The notes under the pieces are model-generated. The model made no database searches. It saw only the letters and a list, made by a program, of their open reading frames with translations, and was not told where the DNA came from. This document shows, in pieces, positions 50,968-59,659 of a DNA stretch of 64,000 nucleotides. Within the stretch, counting starts at the first letter, position 1. The number at the start of each line of letters is the position of its first letter. The position numbers were made by a program, and so were the translations under genes. The stretch comes from Pseudomonadota bacterium (GTDB lineage Bacteria > Pseudomonadota > Gammaproteobacteria > Burkholderiales > Rhodocyclaceae): contig JAFEDK010000002.1 in the NCBI GenBank assembly GCA_018241665.1, positions 124,001-188,000 on the forward strand, written 5' to 3'.

Positions 50968-52236
50968 ATGAAGGTGCTTGTTCTAGGCGGCGGTGCGATC
51001 GGCGTGTCCTGTGCGTACTTTCTGGGCAGGGCGGGCCACGAGGTCACTGTTCTCGAGCGTCGTTCTGGCGTTGCGCTGGAGACCAGCTTTGCGAATGCCG
51101 GTGAGGTGTCGCCGGGATACGCCTCACCTTGGGCTGTGCCTGGCATGCTTGCCAAGGTTGTCGGGTGGCTGCTTATGGAGCATCGGCCGCTGGTATTGTG
51201 GCCGCGGTTGGACCCGGGGCTGTGGGCTTGGTTGATCAAGCTGCTCGGCAACTGCAATGCCGACGCCTACATGCGCAACAAGGCGTCCATGTTGAGGCTG
51301 GCCGAGTACAGCCGGGACTGCCTTCGTCAGCTGCGCGAAGACACCGGGATCTCCTACGATGAGCGTGCGCGCGGGACCTTGCAGGTCTTTCGCCACCAAA
51401 AGCAGATGGATGCCGCGGGCGACGATGTAGCGGTTCTGGAGCGATTCGGTGTGCCGTTTTCTCTGCTCAGCCAGGAGGGGTGTGTCGCAAAGGAGCCGGC
51501 TCTCGGTCGGGTTCGCGACAAACTGGCCGGTGGCTTGTGGCTGCCGGGGGATGAGACCGGAGATTGCTTCAAGTTCACCCAACGTCTTGCGGAAATGGCT
51601 GAAGGGCTGGGGGTGCGCTTCCGGTTTGATGCCGTCATTTCAGGCCTGCAGGTTGAAGGCGGGCGTATTGCCGGTGTCACGCTCGGCGATGCAGTCGAGC
51701 GCGCGGATGCCTACGTGCTGGCTCTTGGCAGCTATTCCCCTGGCCTGCTGAAGCCCCTCGGTATCGATCTGCCGGTCTACCCGGTAAAGGGTTATTCCCT
51801 GACGTTGCCGATTGTCGATCCGGCAGCTGCGCCCGAGTCCACGGTCATGGATGAAACGCACAAGGTTGCGGTCACGCGCCTCGGCGAACGGATTCGTGTC
51901 GGCGGCACGGCGGAACTCGCCGGCTTCAATCTCGATTTGCGCCTGCCGCGGCGGCGGGCGTTGGAGCATGTGGTCGGTGATCTTTTCGGGGGGGCGGGTG
52001 ATCTGTCCCGAGCGGAGTTCTGGACCGGATTACGCCCGATGACGCCGGACGGTGCCCCTGTGCTCGGCGCGACACCCATCTCCAACCTCTATCTGAGCAC
52101 CGGCCATGGCACGCTGGGCTGGACCATGGCTGCCGGAACGGGGCGCATCATGGCGGACCTGCTGTCTGGTCGAGCCCCGGATATCGACATGACGGGGCTG
52201 GGTCTGGAGCGCTATCGGGGCCGGCAACTCGGGTAG
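50968..52236 (+). CDS. dadA: D-amino acid dehydrogenase small subunit (DadA-like)
   Basis: 422-residue FAD-dependent dehydrogenase that oxidises D-amino acids, usually D-alanine, passing electrons to the respiratory chain. The FAD dinucleotide loop V-L-G-G-G-A-I-G-V-S (6-15) and the later substrate/FAD end motif (S-T-G-H-G-T-L-G-W-T) are present. A GTG (50965) and an ATG (50968) are adjacent; GGGAGAGG precedes both, and the ATG is used. No alanine racemase gene is adjacent. tRNA-Leu lies 266 bases upstream. Confidence 0.9.
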   Translation: MKVLVLGGGAIGVSCAYFLGRAGHEVTVLERRSGVALETSFANAGEVSPGYASPWAVPGMLAKVVGWLLMEHRPLVLWPRLDPGLWAWLIKLLGNCNADAYMRNKASMLRLAEYSRDCLRQLREDTGISYDERARGTLQVFRHQKQMDAAGDDVAVLERFGVPFSLLSQEGCVAKEPALGRVRDKLAGGLWLPGDETGDCFKFTQRLAEMAEGLGVRFRFDAVISGLQVEGGRIAGVTLGDAVERADAYVLALGSYSPGLLKPLGIDLPVYPVKGYSLTLPIVDPAAAPESTVMDETHKVAVTRLGERIRVGGTAELAGFNLDLRLPRRRALEHVVGDLFGGAGDLSRAEFWTGLRPMTPDGAPVLGATPISNLYLSTGHGTLGWTMAAGTGRIMADLLSGRAPDIDMTGLGLERYRGRQLG

Positions 52237-52315
52237 AATGTTGTTTAAAAAGGCAAGCCATTGAATAGTTTGTCTTTCTTGTTCAATCCGTATTTATCTC
52301 CCCAGACAGAATTCC

Positions 52316-53275
52316 ATGGCCCTCGACCCCCAAGCCAAGGCCTTGCTCGACATGGTTTACCGTGTTGGAGCGCCGCGTTTCCATGAGCTGGATGTACATC
52401 AGGCTCGCCACTCATTTGAAAAGCTGCAATTCGCGCTGAGGCCGGAGGCCCCAGCCGTGGCTTCGGTGACCGACGTGCCGATTCCCCAGGCGCATGGCCG
52501 TGACGGGGTGATCATGGCACGCCTGTATCGCCCCCTGGATGCGAAGCCGGACGCGGCGCTGCCGCTGGTTTTCTACTTTCATGGCGGTGGCTGGTGTGTG
52601 GGCAACATCCCGAGTTACGACGTTCTGTGTCGCGAATTGGCTAACTACAGTGAATGCGCGGTGCTTTCGGTGGATTACCGTCTCGCTCCGGAGCATCCGT
52701 TCCCAGGGGCGGTGGAGGATGCTCACCAGGCAGTGATCTGGTCTCTGGCCAATGCCGGGCTGCTCGGTATCGACCCGGCGCGTTTTGCCCTTGCAGGTGA
52801 CAGTGCGGGTGGCACGCTGAGTGCCGTGACGGCGCTGCAGTTGCGCAATGAGGGTGGTCCGGGCGCAGCCCATCAAGTGCTGATTTACCCGTGCACCGAC
52901 ATTCTCAGTCAGCGTCCTTCACGTCGCACTTACTCAAACGGCTATTTTCTGGATACCGAGAGCCTGGCCTGGTTCTTTGAAAAGTATCTGCCCTCGGATT
53001 CTGACTGGAGCGACTGGCGCGCTTCTCCCTTGCTCGCGCCGCGTTTTGATGGCCTGCCGCCGGCCACGTTCATTGTGGCCGGCTGTGATCCGCTGACCGA
53101 TGATGTCCGTGCCTACGCTGACGCCCTACGTGAAGCCGGGAATGCCGTTCGTCTCCACGAGTTCGAGGGCATGGTCCATGGCTTTTTCACGCTCGGGAAG
53201 TTCTTCCCGCAGGCGCGCGAGGCTGTCGAGCTGGCGGGCAATGCGCTCGCTGAGGCGCTGAAGGCTCCCGCCTAA
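52316..53275 (+). CDS. Alpha/beta hydrolase, hormone-sensitive-lipase family
   Basis: 319-residue esterase-type hydrolase. The oxyanion motif H-G-G-G-W (about 88-92) and nucleophile G-D-S-A-G-G (about 161-166) are classical for the HSL family, with D-P-L-T-D and G-M-V-H-G-F near the C-terminus completing Asp and His of the triad. No signal peptide. The natural ester substrate is unknown; short acyl esters are usual. It converges with the cyclase-FHA gene with a four-base overlap. Confidence 0.88.
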   Translation: MALDPQAKALLDMVYRVGAPRFHELDVHQARHSFEKLQFALRPEAPAVASVTDVPIPQAHGRDGVIMARLYRPLDAKPDAALPLVFYFHGGGWCVGNIPSYDVLCRELANYSECAVLSVDYRLAPEHPFPGAVEDAHQAVIWSLANAGLLGIDPARFALAGDSAGGTLSAVTALQLRNEGGPGAAHQVLIYPCTDILSQRPSRRTYSNGYFLDTESLAWFFEKYLPSDSDWSDWRASPLLAPRFDGLPPATFIVAGCDPLTDDVRAYADALREAGNAVRLHEFEGMVHGFFTLGKFFPQAREAVELAGNALAEALKAPA

Positions 53276-54168
53276 AGACAGACGAAGCTGATCAGCTGGG
53301 GGCTGCTTGCGCAGCTGCGGCCAAGGGAGAAATGGCCGCGGCCGCGCAGCACGACTTCTTCCCGGGAAAGCTGGAATTCCCGCTCCCCTTCGATCTGTAC
53401 GAAGGTTCCGTTGCTGCTGCGGTCGATCAGTACGAACTTGTCGCCGCGCAGTTCAATTTCAGCATGGCGCCGGGAAGACTGGCTGTCGCCGATCACGATG
53501 TCCGCAGCCGGATCCCGGCCAATCCGCACGCTGGGGTGGGCCGAATTCAGGACAAGCGAGCTGCTGCCGACGTAAAGGTGGAGTTCCGGTTCTGCATCGA
53601 GCAGAAAGTGGTCGCTCTGCACGATGGTCAGTTCTCCGACCGCCTCGCACATCAGTTCGCATAGCTCCACCGGACGGCTGACGCCGCGGATGACTCGCGG
53701 AGCGAGTGGGTGCAGGACCGAGCGCCATTCCGGCCCCAGGCGGCGTGCCGTCTCGGCCGAAATAATGGCTTTGCCGGGGGAGGCCAGCTCGGCCAGGCGG
53801 GCTGCGAAGTTGACGGTGTCGCCGAAGACGTCGGTTCCACTGGCTACGACGGCGCCAAACTGGAAGCCGATGCGAACGGCCAGCCGCTGCTGCTCGGGCG
53901 GCGATGGAAGTTCCTTGACGCTCTGATGGATGGCGAGCGTGGCATCGGCCGCGCTGTCGGCGTCCCGGAAAACCGCCATCAGGCCGTCTCCGGTGTGCTT
54001 GACCACACGCCCCCCCTTGGTTTCGACCGAGATGCGCATGGAGCGGATGCAGCGATCGACCATCTCGAATGCCGACGTGTCACCGACGCGCTGATACAGC
54101 TGCGTGCTGCCGACAAGGTCGGCAAACATTACAGCGCATTCTTGAGCGGGCAGCGTCGGGTCCGGCAT
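53272..54168 (-). CDS. Class III adenylate/guanylate cyclase fused to FHA domain
   Basis: 298 residues. The first 180 are a class III cyclase homology domain: metal-binding F-A-D-L-V-G-S-T (15-22) and H-T-G-D-G-L-M-A-V-F (about 58-67), and transition-state N and R in G-D-T-V-N-F-A-A-R-L (near 115-124). The last 100 residues are an FHA domain, R-I-G-R-D-P (near 215), S-S-R-R-H-A and N-G-T-F-V. FHA domains bind phosphothreonine, so the cyclase may be recruited or controlled by phosphorylated partners, such as those handled by the PP2C phosphatase at the window start. No signal or membrane segment. Confidence 0.87.
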   Translation of the reverse strand: MPDPTLPAQECAVMFADLVGSTQLYQRVGDTSAFEMVDRCIRSMRISVETKGGRVVKHTGDGLMAVFRDADSAADATLAIHQSVKELPSPPEQQRLAVRIGFQFGAVVASGTDVFGDTVNFAARLAELASPGKAIISAETARRLGPEWRSVLHPLAPRVIRGVSRPVELCELMCEAVGELTIVQSDHFLLDAEPELHLYVGSSSLVLNSAHPSVRIGRDPAADIVIGDSQSSRRHAEIELRGDKFVLIDRSSNGTFVQIEGEREFQLSREEVVLRGRGHFSLGRSCASSPQLISFVCL

Positions 54169-54424
54169 CTGGGCGTGGCAGGCTTAGGAGGCGTGATTCT
54201 AGCGGAGTCCGTGAAATTTTCCGCATAGGCAAGGTAACAAATTTGCCGTGCTGCGGGGAGCCGTCCGTCGGGGAAAAACGCGGCTGCTTCGGTCCGGACG
54301 AGCTTCCGTACATTTTCCTTGATCTAAGTAGAGGCATTGGGGCTGCGCAGTGGGATAATGGTACGTTTAGCCGCGAATGGAACCGTCTCCTCGTGGCGCG
54401 TCATGTCTGTCTGGAAGGGGTTTC

Positions 54425-55687
54425 ATGAAACGAGTTGATGATTTCCGTCTGCGCTTTGGCAAGCAGGAACTGGTGCCTATCGTGATCGGCGGTATGGGGG
54501 TGGATATCTCCACCGCGGATCTGGCGCTGGAGGCTGCACGCCTGGGCGGGATCGGTCACATCTCGGATGCGATGGTCAAGACGGTCGCCGACCGTCGCTT
54601 CAATACCAAGTATGTGAAGGACAAGCTTCAGCAGTACAAGTACAACGTCGCCAACCCCGACAAGTCGGTGGTGCAGTTTGATCTTGGGCAGCTGGCCGAG
54701 GCGACGATGCTGCACGTCGGCAAGACCATGGAAGCCAAGCGCGGGCCGGGCCTGATCTTCGTCAACTGTATGGAGAAGTTGACGATGAACGCGCCGAAGG
54801 AGACTTTGCGCGTGCGTTTGACCGCGGCTCTGGACGCAGGGGCGGACGGCATCACGCTCGCTGCGGGGCTGCACCTCGGCTCCTTTGGTCTGATCGAGGA
54901 TCATCCGCGCTTCCGGGATGCCAAGCTGGGCATCATCGTGTCGTCCCTGCGCGCGCTGCAACTGTTCCTGCGCAAGAGTGCCCGTACGAACCGCTTGCCG
55001 GACTACGTCGTGGTGGAGGGCCCTCTGGCCGGTGGGCACTTGGGTTTTGGCATGGATTGGGCGAAGTATGATCTGGCGGTCATCGTGGCCGAGATCCGTG
55101 CATGGCTGATCGCCGAAAAGCTGGATATTCCGCTGATTCCCGCCGGCGGTATTTTCACCGGCAGCGATGCGGCCGCGTTCCTTGAGAACGGCGCAGGTGC
55201 GGTGCAGGTGGCGACCCGGTTCACGGTGACGAAGGAATGTGGCTTGCCGGAGGATGTCCAGCAGCACTACTTCAAGGCCAGTGAAGAAGAGATCATCGTC
55301 AACCAGATTTCCCCTACCGGTTATCCGATGCGGATGCTGACGGGGAGTCCCGCCATTGGTTCCGGTATTCGTCCGAACTGCGAGGCGTACGGCTATCTGC
55401 TGGACAGCAACGGGAATTGCTCCTATATCGACGCCTATAACAAGCAGGTGGCGCTGCATCCCGGCGTCAAGAAGATTTCAGTGATCGACAAGACCTGCTT
55501 GTGCACTCATATGCGGAATTTCGACGTCTGGACCTGTGGTCATTACACGTACCGCCTCAAGGATACGTCGCGCAAGTCCGCCGATGGTAATTACCAGATC
55601 CTGTCTGCTGAGCATGTATTCCACGATTATCAGTACAGCACTGATAATGCAATTGCTCTGCCGGAGTCGAGCGGTAGCGGCGAATAG
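54425..55687 (+). CDS. FMN-dependent nitronate monooxygenase-like enzyme
   Basis: 420 residues of the 2-nitropropane dioxygenase/NPD family, a TIM barrel binding FMN. Recognised features are P-I-V-I-G-G-M-G-V-D-I near the N-terminus, the G-G-H-L-G phosphate region (V-E-G-P-L-A-G-G-H-L-G) and I-P-A-G-G-I-F-T-G-S with V-Q-V-A-T-R-F. The C-terminal part has C-L-C-T-H and W-T-C-G-H-Y, about four Cys that could bind metal. The ATG at 54425 fits the family. Substrate may be nitroalkanes, propionate-3-nitronate or an unrelated fatty-acyl compound. Confidence 0.8.
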   Translation: MKRVDDFRLRFGKQELVPIVIGGMGVDISTADLALEAARLGGIGHISDAMVKTVADRRFNTKYVKDKLQQYKYNVANPDKSVVQFDLGQLAEATMLHVGKTMEAKRGPGLIFVNCMEKLTMNAPKETLRVRLTAALDAGADGITLAAGLHLGSFGLIEDHPRFRDAKLGIIVSSLRALQLFLRKSARTNRLPDYVVVEGPLAGGHLGFGMDWAKYDLAVIVAEIRAWLIAEKLDIPLIPAGGIFTGSDAAAFLENGAGAVQVATRFTVTKECGLPEDVQQHYFKASEEEIIVNQISPTGYPMRMLTGSPAIGSGIRPNCEAYGYLLDSNGNCSYIDAYNKQVALHPGVKKISVIDKTCLCTHMRNFDVWTCGHYTYRLKDTSRKSADGNYQILSAEHVFHDYQYSTDNAIALPESSGSGE

Positions 55688-55729
55688 AGACAGTAATGGC
55701 CGGACTGGCTGTCCGGCAAAAGAGAAAAT

Positions 55730-55755
55730 GGGGCGAGTCAATCGCCCCGTTTTTT
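55730..55755 (+). terminator. Rho-independent terminator after NPD-like gene
   Basis: Seven-bp GC-rich stem GGGGCGA/TCGCCCC with GTCAA loop, then GTTTTTT. An AAAA on the other side may also let it stop the convergent citE-like gene. Confidence 0.88.
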
Positions 55756-56749
55756 ATTGCAGGAAGAAACGTTTTGTTGCTTCGTCCGGAATGCTCATGC
55801 CGGTGGCGCGGGCGCGTTTCAGCAATTCCCAGTAATAGCGATAGGAGGCGCGGTCGTGCAGTTTGCCGGCATGCTGGATCGGCCCCCAATGTTTGTCCTG
55901 AGCAGCTGCGAGAATCTGGCTGGCCTCCTCGACCTCGGAGAAATTTGGCCGCATGGCCTCGAGAATGGGCACGATCTGGTTGGGGTGGATGCTCCACATC
56001 CGGAGGTAGCCAAATTCCTGACGAGCCCGCTCGGCGTCCCGGCGGATATAGTCGATATCCTTTAGTTCGGTTGTGACGTTGTGGGACGGAACGACTCCAT
56101 TGGCGAGCGCGGCCGCAGCAATGTCGCACTTGGCGCGCGCAACGAGCGGATGGTCGAACTGACCGGGGCTGCGCATCGCGGATCCGGGGATGGCGCCGTG
56201 GTGACCGCTGACAAAGTCCATCAGGCCGAAATCGAGGGATTCGACACGCTCCAGCGCGGCGATTTCCCAGGCCTCGCGCAGGGCGCCATGGGTCTCGATC
56301 AATACGTGAACCGGGATTGCCCTGTCAATGCCGTGGCGCAATTCTGCGCTGCGGATGGCCTCTATCTGCCGGACTACGTCGGCCGAACTACGGGGCTTCG
56401 GGATGGTGAGAAATGCCAGGCGCTGACCAGCCCTGCCGACCAGAATGTCCACATCTGCTTCCCAGTGCTCGTGGGTGATGTCGTGGATGCGGGCGCCGAC
56501 GCGCCCGAAGTGGTTGTCGCCGGACATTACGATGTCTGCAGCCATCGTGGCATGTTCGGCCTCGGCGCCAGCACGGGCGCCATCTTCACAGTCGCAGGTG
56601 ATGTCGAAAACCGGGCCGAGCCCTTGCTGTACGCCCAAGGCCTTAAGCATCAGCTTTTCACTGCCGGCGTAATGATCGACGGCAGGCAGGATCGGGAAGG
56701 GCTTTTCGCCCTGGAACAGGATGAGGTCGGGGTGGGGCAGGGTGGACAT
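55754..56749 (-). CDS. HpcH/HpaI aldolase family, CitE/malyl-CoA lyase-like protein
   Basis: 331 residues from the ATG at 56749. TIM-barrel family with F-D-I-T-C-D-C-E-D-G-A (Mg-binding Glu/Asp), I-P-V-H-V-L-I-E-T-H-G-A and L-D-F-G-L-M-D-F-V-S-G. The family includes citrate lyase beta and malyl-CoA/citramalyl-CoA lyases. No citD or citF genes are nearby, so acyl-CoA lyase activity, linked to the surrounding TCA-cycle genes, is more likely than citrate fermentation. The upstream frame to 56803 overlaps the mdh terminator and was dropped. Confidence 0.82.
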   Translation of the reverse strand: MSTLPHPDLILFQGEKPFPILPAVDHYAGSEKLMLKALGVQQGLGPVFDITCDCEDGARAGAEAEHATMAADIVMSGDNHFGRVGARIHDITHEHWEADVDILVGRAGQRLAFLTIPKPRSSADVVRQIEAIRSAELRHGIDRAIPVHVLIETHGALREAWEIAALERVESLDFGLMDFVSGHHGAIPGSAMRSPGQFDHPLVARAKCDIAAAALANGVVPSHNVTTELKDIDYIRRDAERARQEFGYLRMWSIHPNQIVPILEAMRPNFSEVEEASQILAAAQDKHWGPIQHAGKLHDRASYRYYWELLKRARATGMSIPDEATKRFFLQ

Positions 56750-56804
56750 GACGGATATGTTCTTGGGAATGAGTCGGTCGCAGGGTAACAAATAATACGC
56801 CATG

Positions 56805-56834
56805 AAAAAACGCGGGGACGTTTCCGTCCCCGCG
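56805..56834 (-). terminator. Rho-independent terminator after mdh
   Basis: Ten-bp perfect stem CGCGGGGACG/CGTCCCCGCG with a four-base loop; on the minus strand it is followed by six T. It separates mdh from the citE-like gene. Confidence 0.9.
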
Positions 56835-56862
56835 TCTTGTGATGCTGGATGTCTGGCCTTAA

Positions 56863-57855
56863 TTAGCCCAGCAGATCCTTCACGCCGTCACGCTCTTCTA
56901 GCAGTTCGTTGAGCGTGTTGTTCATGCGGTCACGGGAGAACTCGTCGATTTCCAGACCCTGGACGATCTTGTACTCGCCGTTCTCGGTGGTGACCGGGAA
57001 GCCGTAGATGATGCCTTCGGGGATGCCGTAGGAGCCATCGGACGGAATGCCCATGGTGACCCATTCGCCGTTGGAGCCGAGCCACCAGTCACGAATGTGG
57101 TCGATGGCGGCATTGGCGGCGGAAGCGGCGGACGACAGGCCGCGGGCTTCGATGATGGCGGCGCCGCGCTTGCCGACGGTCGGCAGGAACACATCGCGGT
57201 TCCAGGCTTCGTCGTTGATCAGGTTCTTGACGTTGTCGCCATTGGCGGTCACGGCACGGTAGTCGGCGTACATCGTGGGGGAGTGGTTGCCCCAGACGAC
57301 CAGCTTCTTCAGGCTGGAGACTTCACGGCCGGACTTGGAGGCCAGCTGGGACAGCGCGCGGTTGTGGTCCAGGCGCAGCATGCCGGTGAAGTTCTTGGCC
57401 TGCACGCGGCCGTACTTGACGGCGATTTCCTTGGCAATGTAGGCGTTGGTGTTGCAGGGGTTGCCGACGACCAGGACCTTGACGTTCGGATTGGCGTACT
57501 GGCCGATGGCGGCGCCCTGCACGGTGAAGATCTTGGCGTTTTCGGTCAGCAGGTCCTTGCGCTCCATGCCGGGGCCGCGGGGGCGTGCGCCCACCAGCAG
57601 GGCAACCTGGGCATCCTTGAAGGCGACGTTCGGGTCGTCGGTGGCGATCACGCCGGCCAGCAGCGGGAATGCACAGTCTTCGAGCTCCATGATGACGCCC
57701 TTGACGGCCTTCTGGGCTTGCGGGAGGTCGAGCAGCTGGAGGATGACAGGCTGGTCCTTGCCCAGCATTTCGCCACTGGCGATGCGGAACAGGAGGCTGT
57801 AGCCGATCTGGCCGGCGGCGCCGGTGACTGCGACACGAACGGGGGCTTTTGCCAT
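56863..57855 (-). CDS. mdh: Malate dehydrogenase
   Basis: 330-residue NAD-dependent enzyme oxidising malate to oxaloacetate. Rossmann motif [10 protein letters not shown] (9-18), substrate loop with R-K-D-L-L-T (about 98-103) and catalytic H in V-V-W-G-N-H-S are present. Length and N-terminus match the group 2 Mdh. It faces the GntR gene over the operator region and belongs to the TCA block. Confidence 0.97.
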   Translation of the reverse strand: MAKAPVRVAVTGAAGQIGYSLLFRIASGEMLGKDQPVILQLLDLPQAQKAVKGVIMELEDCAFPLLAGVIATDDPNVAFKDAQVALLVGARPRGPGMERKDLLTENAKIFTVQGAAIGQYANPNVKVLVVGNPCNTNAYIAKEIAVKYGRVQAKNFTGMLRLDHNRALSQLASKSGREVSSLKKLVVWGNHSPTMYADYRAVTANGDNVKNLINDEAWNRDVFLPTVGKRGAAIIEARGLSSAASAANAAIDHIRDWWLGSNGEWVTMGIPSDGSYGIPEGIIYGFPVTTENGEYKIVQGLEIDEFSRDRMNNTLNELLEERDGVKDLLG

Positions 57856-58008
57856 TTATGAAACTCCCTCTAGTAAGAAGTGAATCGACACCATGCTGCA
57901 GACTCGCGCGGCCTCCCACAGGTCGTCGCGATGCGCAATCGAAGTTGCGATCAATCGATGATCAGTCAACACATGAATCGTAGGTGCATTTGCCAAGACT
58001 GTCAATTC

Positions 58009-58058
58009 ATGTCTTATGTCTTATATAAGATAGAAGACATGCCGTGGACTGTCTTCTA
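58009..58058. promoter_or_regulatory. Cluster of ATGTCTT half-sites between mdh and gntR
   Basis: ATGTCTTAT occurs at 58009-58017 and 58016-58024. The perfect palindrome TCTTATATAAGA is at 58019-58030, and AAGACAT at 58034-58040 mirrors the first half-site around the same centre (58024.5). TAGAAGACA (58031-58039) and TGTCTTCTA (58050-58058) form a further perfect 9-bp inverted pair. Stacked symmetric half-sites between mdh and a GntR gene indicate autoregulation and control of mdh. Confidence 0.65.
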
Positions 58059-58079
58059 AAAGTGTGCTTCAATAACCCA

Positions 58080-58808
58080 ATGCGACCCGAATCGCCCACC
58101 TTCAGCCCTCTGTATCGTCAGATCAAGAATCTGATGATCAATGCACTGCAGTCCGCCGAATGGCGGCCGGGGCAGGCTATTCCCAGCGAGCAGGAACTTG
58201 CACTGCGATTTAATGTAAGTCAAGGGACTGTGCGCAAGGCCATCGACGAGTTGGCTGCTGAGAATCTGCTTGTCCGGAAGCAGGGCAAGGGCACATATGT
58301 TGCCTCCCATAACGATCCGCGGGCTATGTTCCGGTTCTTGCGGCTCGTTCCGATGGATGGCGATCTGTCACATCCGCAAAGCATTCCCCTTGATTGCTGG
58401 AAGGCCAAGGCTGGTAATGAGGCGGCGCGGATGCTCGGTATCGAGCTCGGTGCGCCGGTCACCATCCTGCGGCGCCTGTTACGTTTTTCAGGCAAGCCGG
58501 TGGTTGTGGATGAAATCTATTTGCCTGGCGAAATCTTTCATGGGCTCACCATGGAGGTGCTTCAGTCCACGCACGGCTCACTTTATGGCTTGTTCGAAGC
58601 GCGTTTTGGCGTCCGTATGATTCGGGCGGAAGAGCGTATTCGTGCGGTGGCTGCCGATCGTATGACCAGTGAAACCCTGGGTGTCGTCGAGGGCGTACCG
58701 TTGCTGTCTGTTGAGCGGGTGACCTATACCTATGGCGACCGTCCCGTCGAATGGCGGCGCGGGCTGTATTCGACGGCAGAGCACTATTATTTGAACGAAC
58801 TCAGTTAG
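58080..58808 (+). CDS. GntR family transcriptional regulator, HutC/UTRA type
   Basis: 242 residues from the ATG at 58080, beyond the palindrome cluster. N-terminal winged helix: L-Y-R-Q-I-K, then G-Q-A-I-P-S-E-Q-E-L-A-L-R-F-N-V-S-Q-G-T-V-R-K-A-I (recognition helix). C-terminal UTRA effector domain with W-R-R-G-L-Y-S at the end. A small-molecule ligand, probably a TCA intermediate given its neighbours, would change DNA binding. It lies upstream of sdhCDAB and divergent from mdh, so it is a good candidate regulator of both. Confidence 0.9.
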   Translation: MRPESPTFSPLYRQIKNLMINALQSAEWRPGQAIPSEQELALRFNVSQGTVRKAIDELAAENLLVRKQGKGTYVASHNDPRAMFRFLRLVPMDGDLSHPQSIPLDCWKAKAGNEAARMLGIELGAPVTILRRLLRFSGKPVVVDEIYLPGEIFHGLTMEVLQSTHGSLYGLFEARFGVRMIRAEERIRAVAADRMTSETLGVVEGVPLLSVERVTYTYGDRPVEWRRGLYSTAEHYYLNELS

Positions 58809-58869
58809 GTTAAGCAGGGTGAATTGATGGGTGGGCCCGGCCTGTCAATGCAGGGTAAGGGTATATACT

Positions 58870-58875
58870 TATAAT
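58870..58875 (+). promoter_or_regulatory. -10 box upstream of sdhC
   Basis: A perfect TATAAT in an AT-rich context (TATATACTTATAATTTTG), 54 bases before the sdhC start. No strong -35 is visible at 17 bases, so an activator or an extended element may help. Confidence 0.4.
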
Positions 58876-58928
58876 TTTGTGTGGGAAAAGTGCGATTTGT
58901 TGATCGCAATTGCTAGAGGGAAAAATCT

Positions 58929-59318
58929 ATGACAGAGGTGACTTTGAAAAAACAGCGCCCGAAGCATCTGGCGCTGAACGAGATCAGGCTGCCCTTGCCT
59001 GGCAAGGTCTCGATCCTGCACCGGGTTAGTGGTGCAGGTCTCTTCCTGATGCTGCCGGTTCTGCTGTCGCTTTTCGGTAGCAGCGTCGGTTCGCCCGAGT
59101 CCTTCGCTTCCTTCAAGGAAGTCGTGGACAACGTGTTCGTCAAACTCATCCTGTCGGGTTTGGTGTGGGCTTACCTGCATCATTTCTGTGCCGGCATCCG
59201 TTTCCTGCTGCTGGATGTGCATGTTGGTGTGGATAAGCAGTCCGCCGTGTCCAGCGCCCGTCTCGTGCTGATCGTCAGCCTCATCCTCACTGTCATTCTG
59301 GTGTCCAAGCTATGGTAA
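58929..59318 (+). CDS. sdhC: Succinate dehydrogenase cytochrome b556 subunit
   Basis: 129-residue inner-membrane subunit with three helices. The quinone-site pattern I-L-H-R-V-S-G-A-G (about 35-43) and heme-binding His in Y-L-H-H-F-C-A-G-I-R (near 83-92) are seen. It anchors SdhAB with SdhD. AGAGGG precedes the ATG; sdhD overlaps by seven bases. Confidence 0.93.
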   Translation: MTEVTLKKQRPKHLALNEIRLPLPGKVSILHRVSGAGLFLMLPVLLSLFGSSVGSPESFASFKEVVDNVFVKLILSGLVWAYLHHFCAGIRFLLLDVHVGVDKQSAVSSARLVLIVSLILTVILVSKLW

Positions 59319-59659
59319 AGCCCATCATCGTCGGCGCCCATTACGGTTTCCGTGATTGGCTCGCCCAGCGCATCACCGCCGTGGTGATGGCCATTTACAC
59401 CGTCGTTCTCGCTGTTGCCGTGTTGACTTCCTTCGATGGCTCCTATGAGAGCTGGCGTGGCGTGTTCAGCGGCGGTTTCATGCGTTTTGCGACCTTCCTG
59501 TTCTTCATGTCCCTGTTCTTCCATGCCTGGATTGGCGTGCGGGACATCTTCATGGACTACATCAAGCCGACCGGCATTCGCCTGACCCTGCATTCGGTCG
59601 TTGCTCTTCTGCTCATCGGTTACGCCGGCTGGGCTGCTCAGATTCTCTGGAGGCTGTAA
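59312..59659 (+). CDS. sdhD: Succinate dehydrogenase membrane anchor subunit
   Basis: 115 residues with three helices. R-D-W-L-A-Q-R-I-T-A-V (12-22) and F-F-H-A-W-I-G-V-R-D-I-F-M-D-Y (about 68-82), with a heme-ligand His, match SdhD. Its stop is directly followed by the sdhA start with no gap. Confidence 0.93.
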   Translation: MVKPIIVGAHYGFRDWLAQRITAVVMAIYTVVLAVAVLTSFDGSYESWRGVFSGGFMRFATFLFFMSLFFHAWIGVRDIFMDYIKPTGIRLTLHSVVALLLIGYAGWAAQILWRL

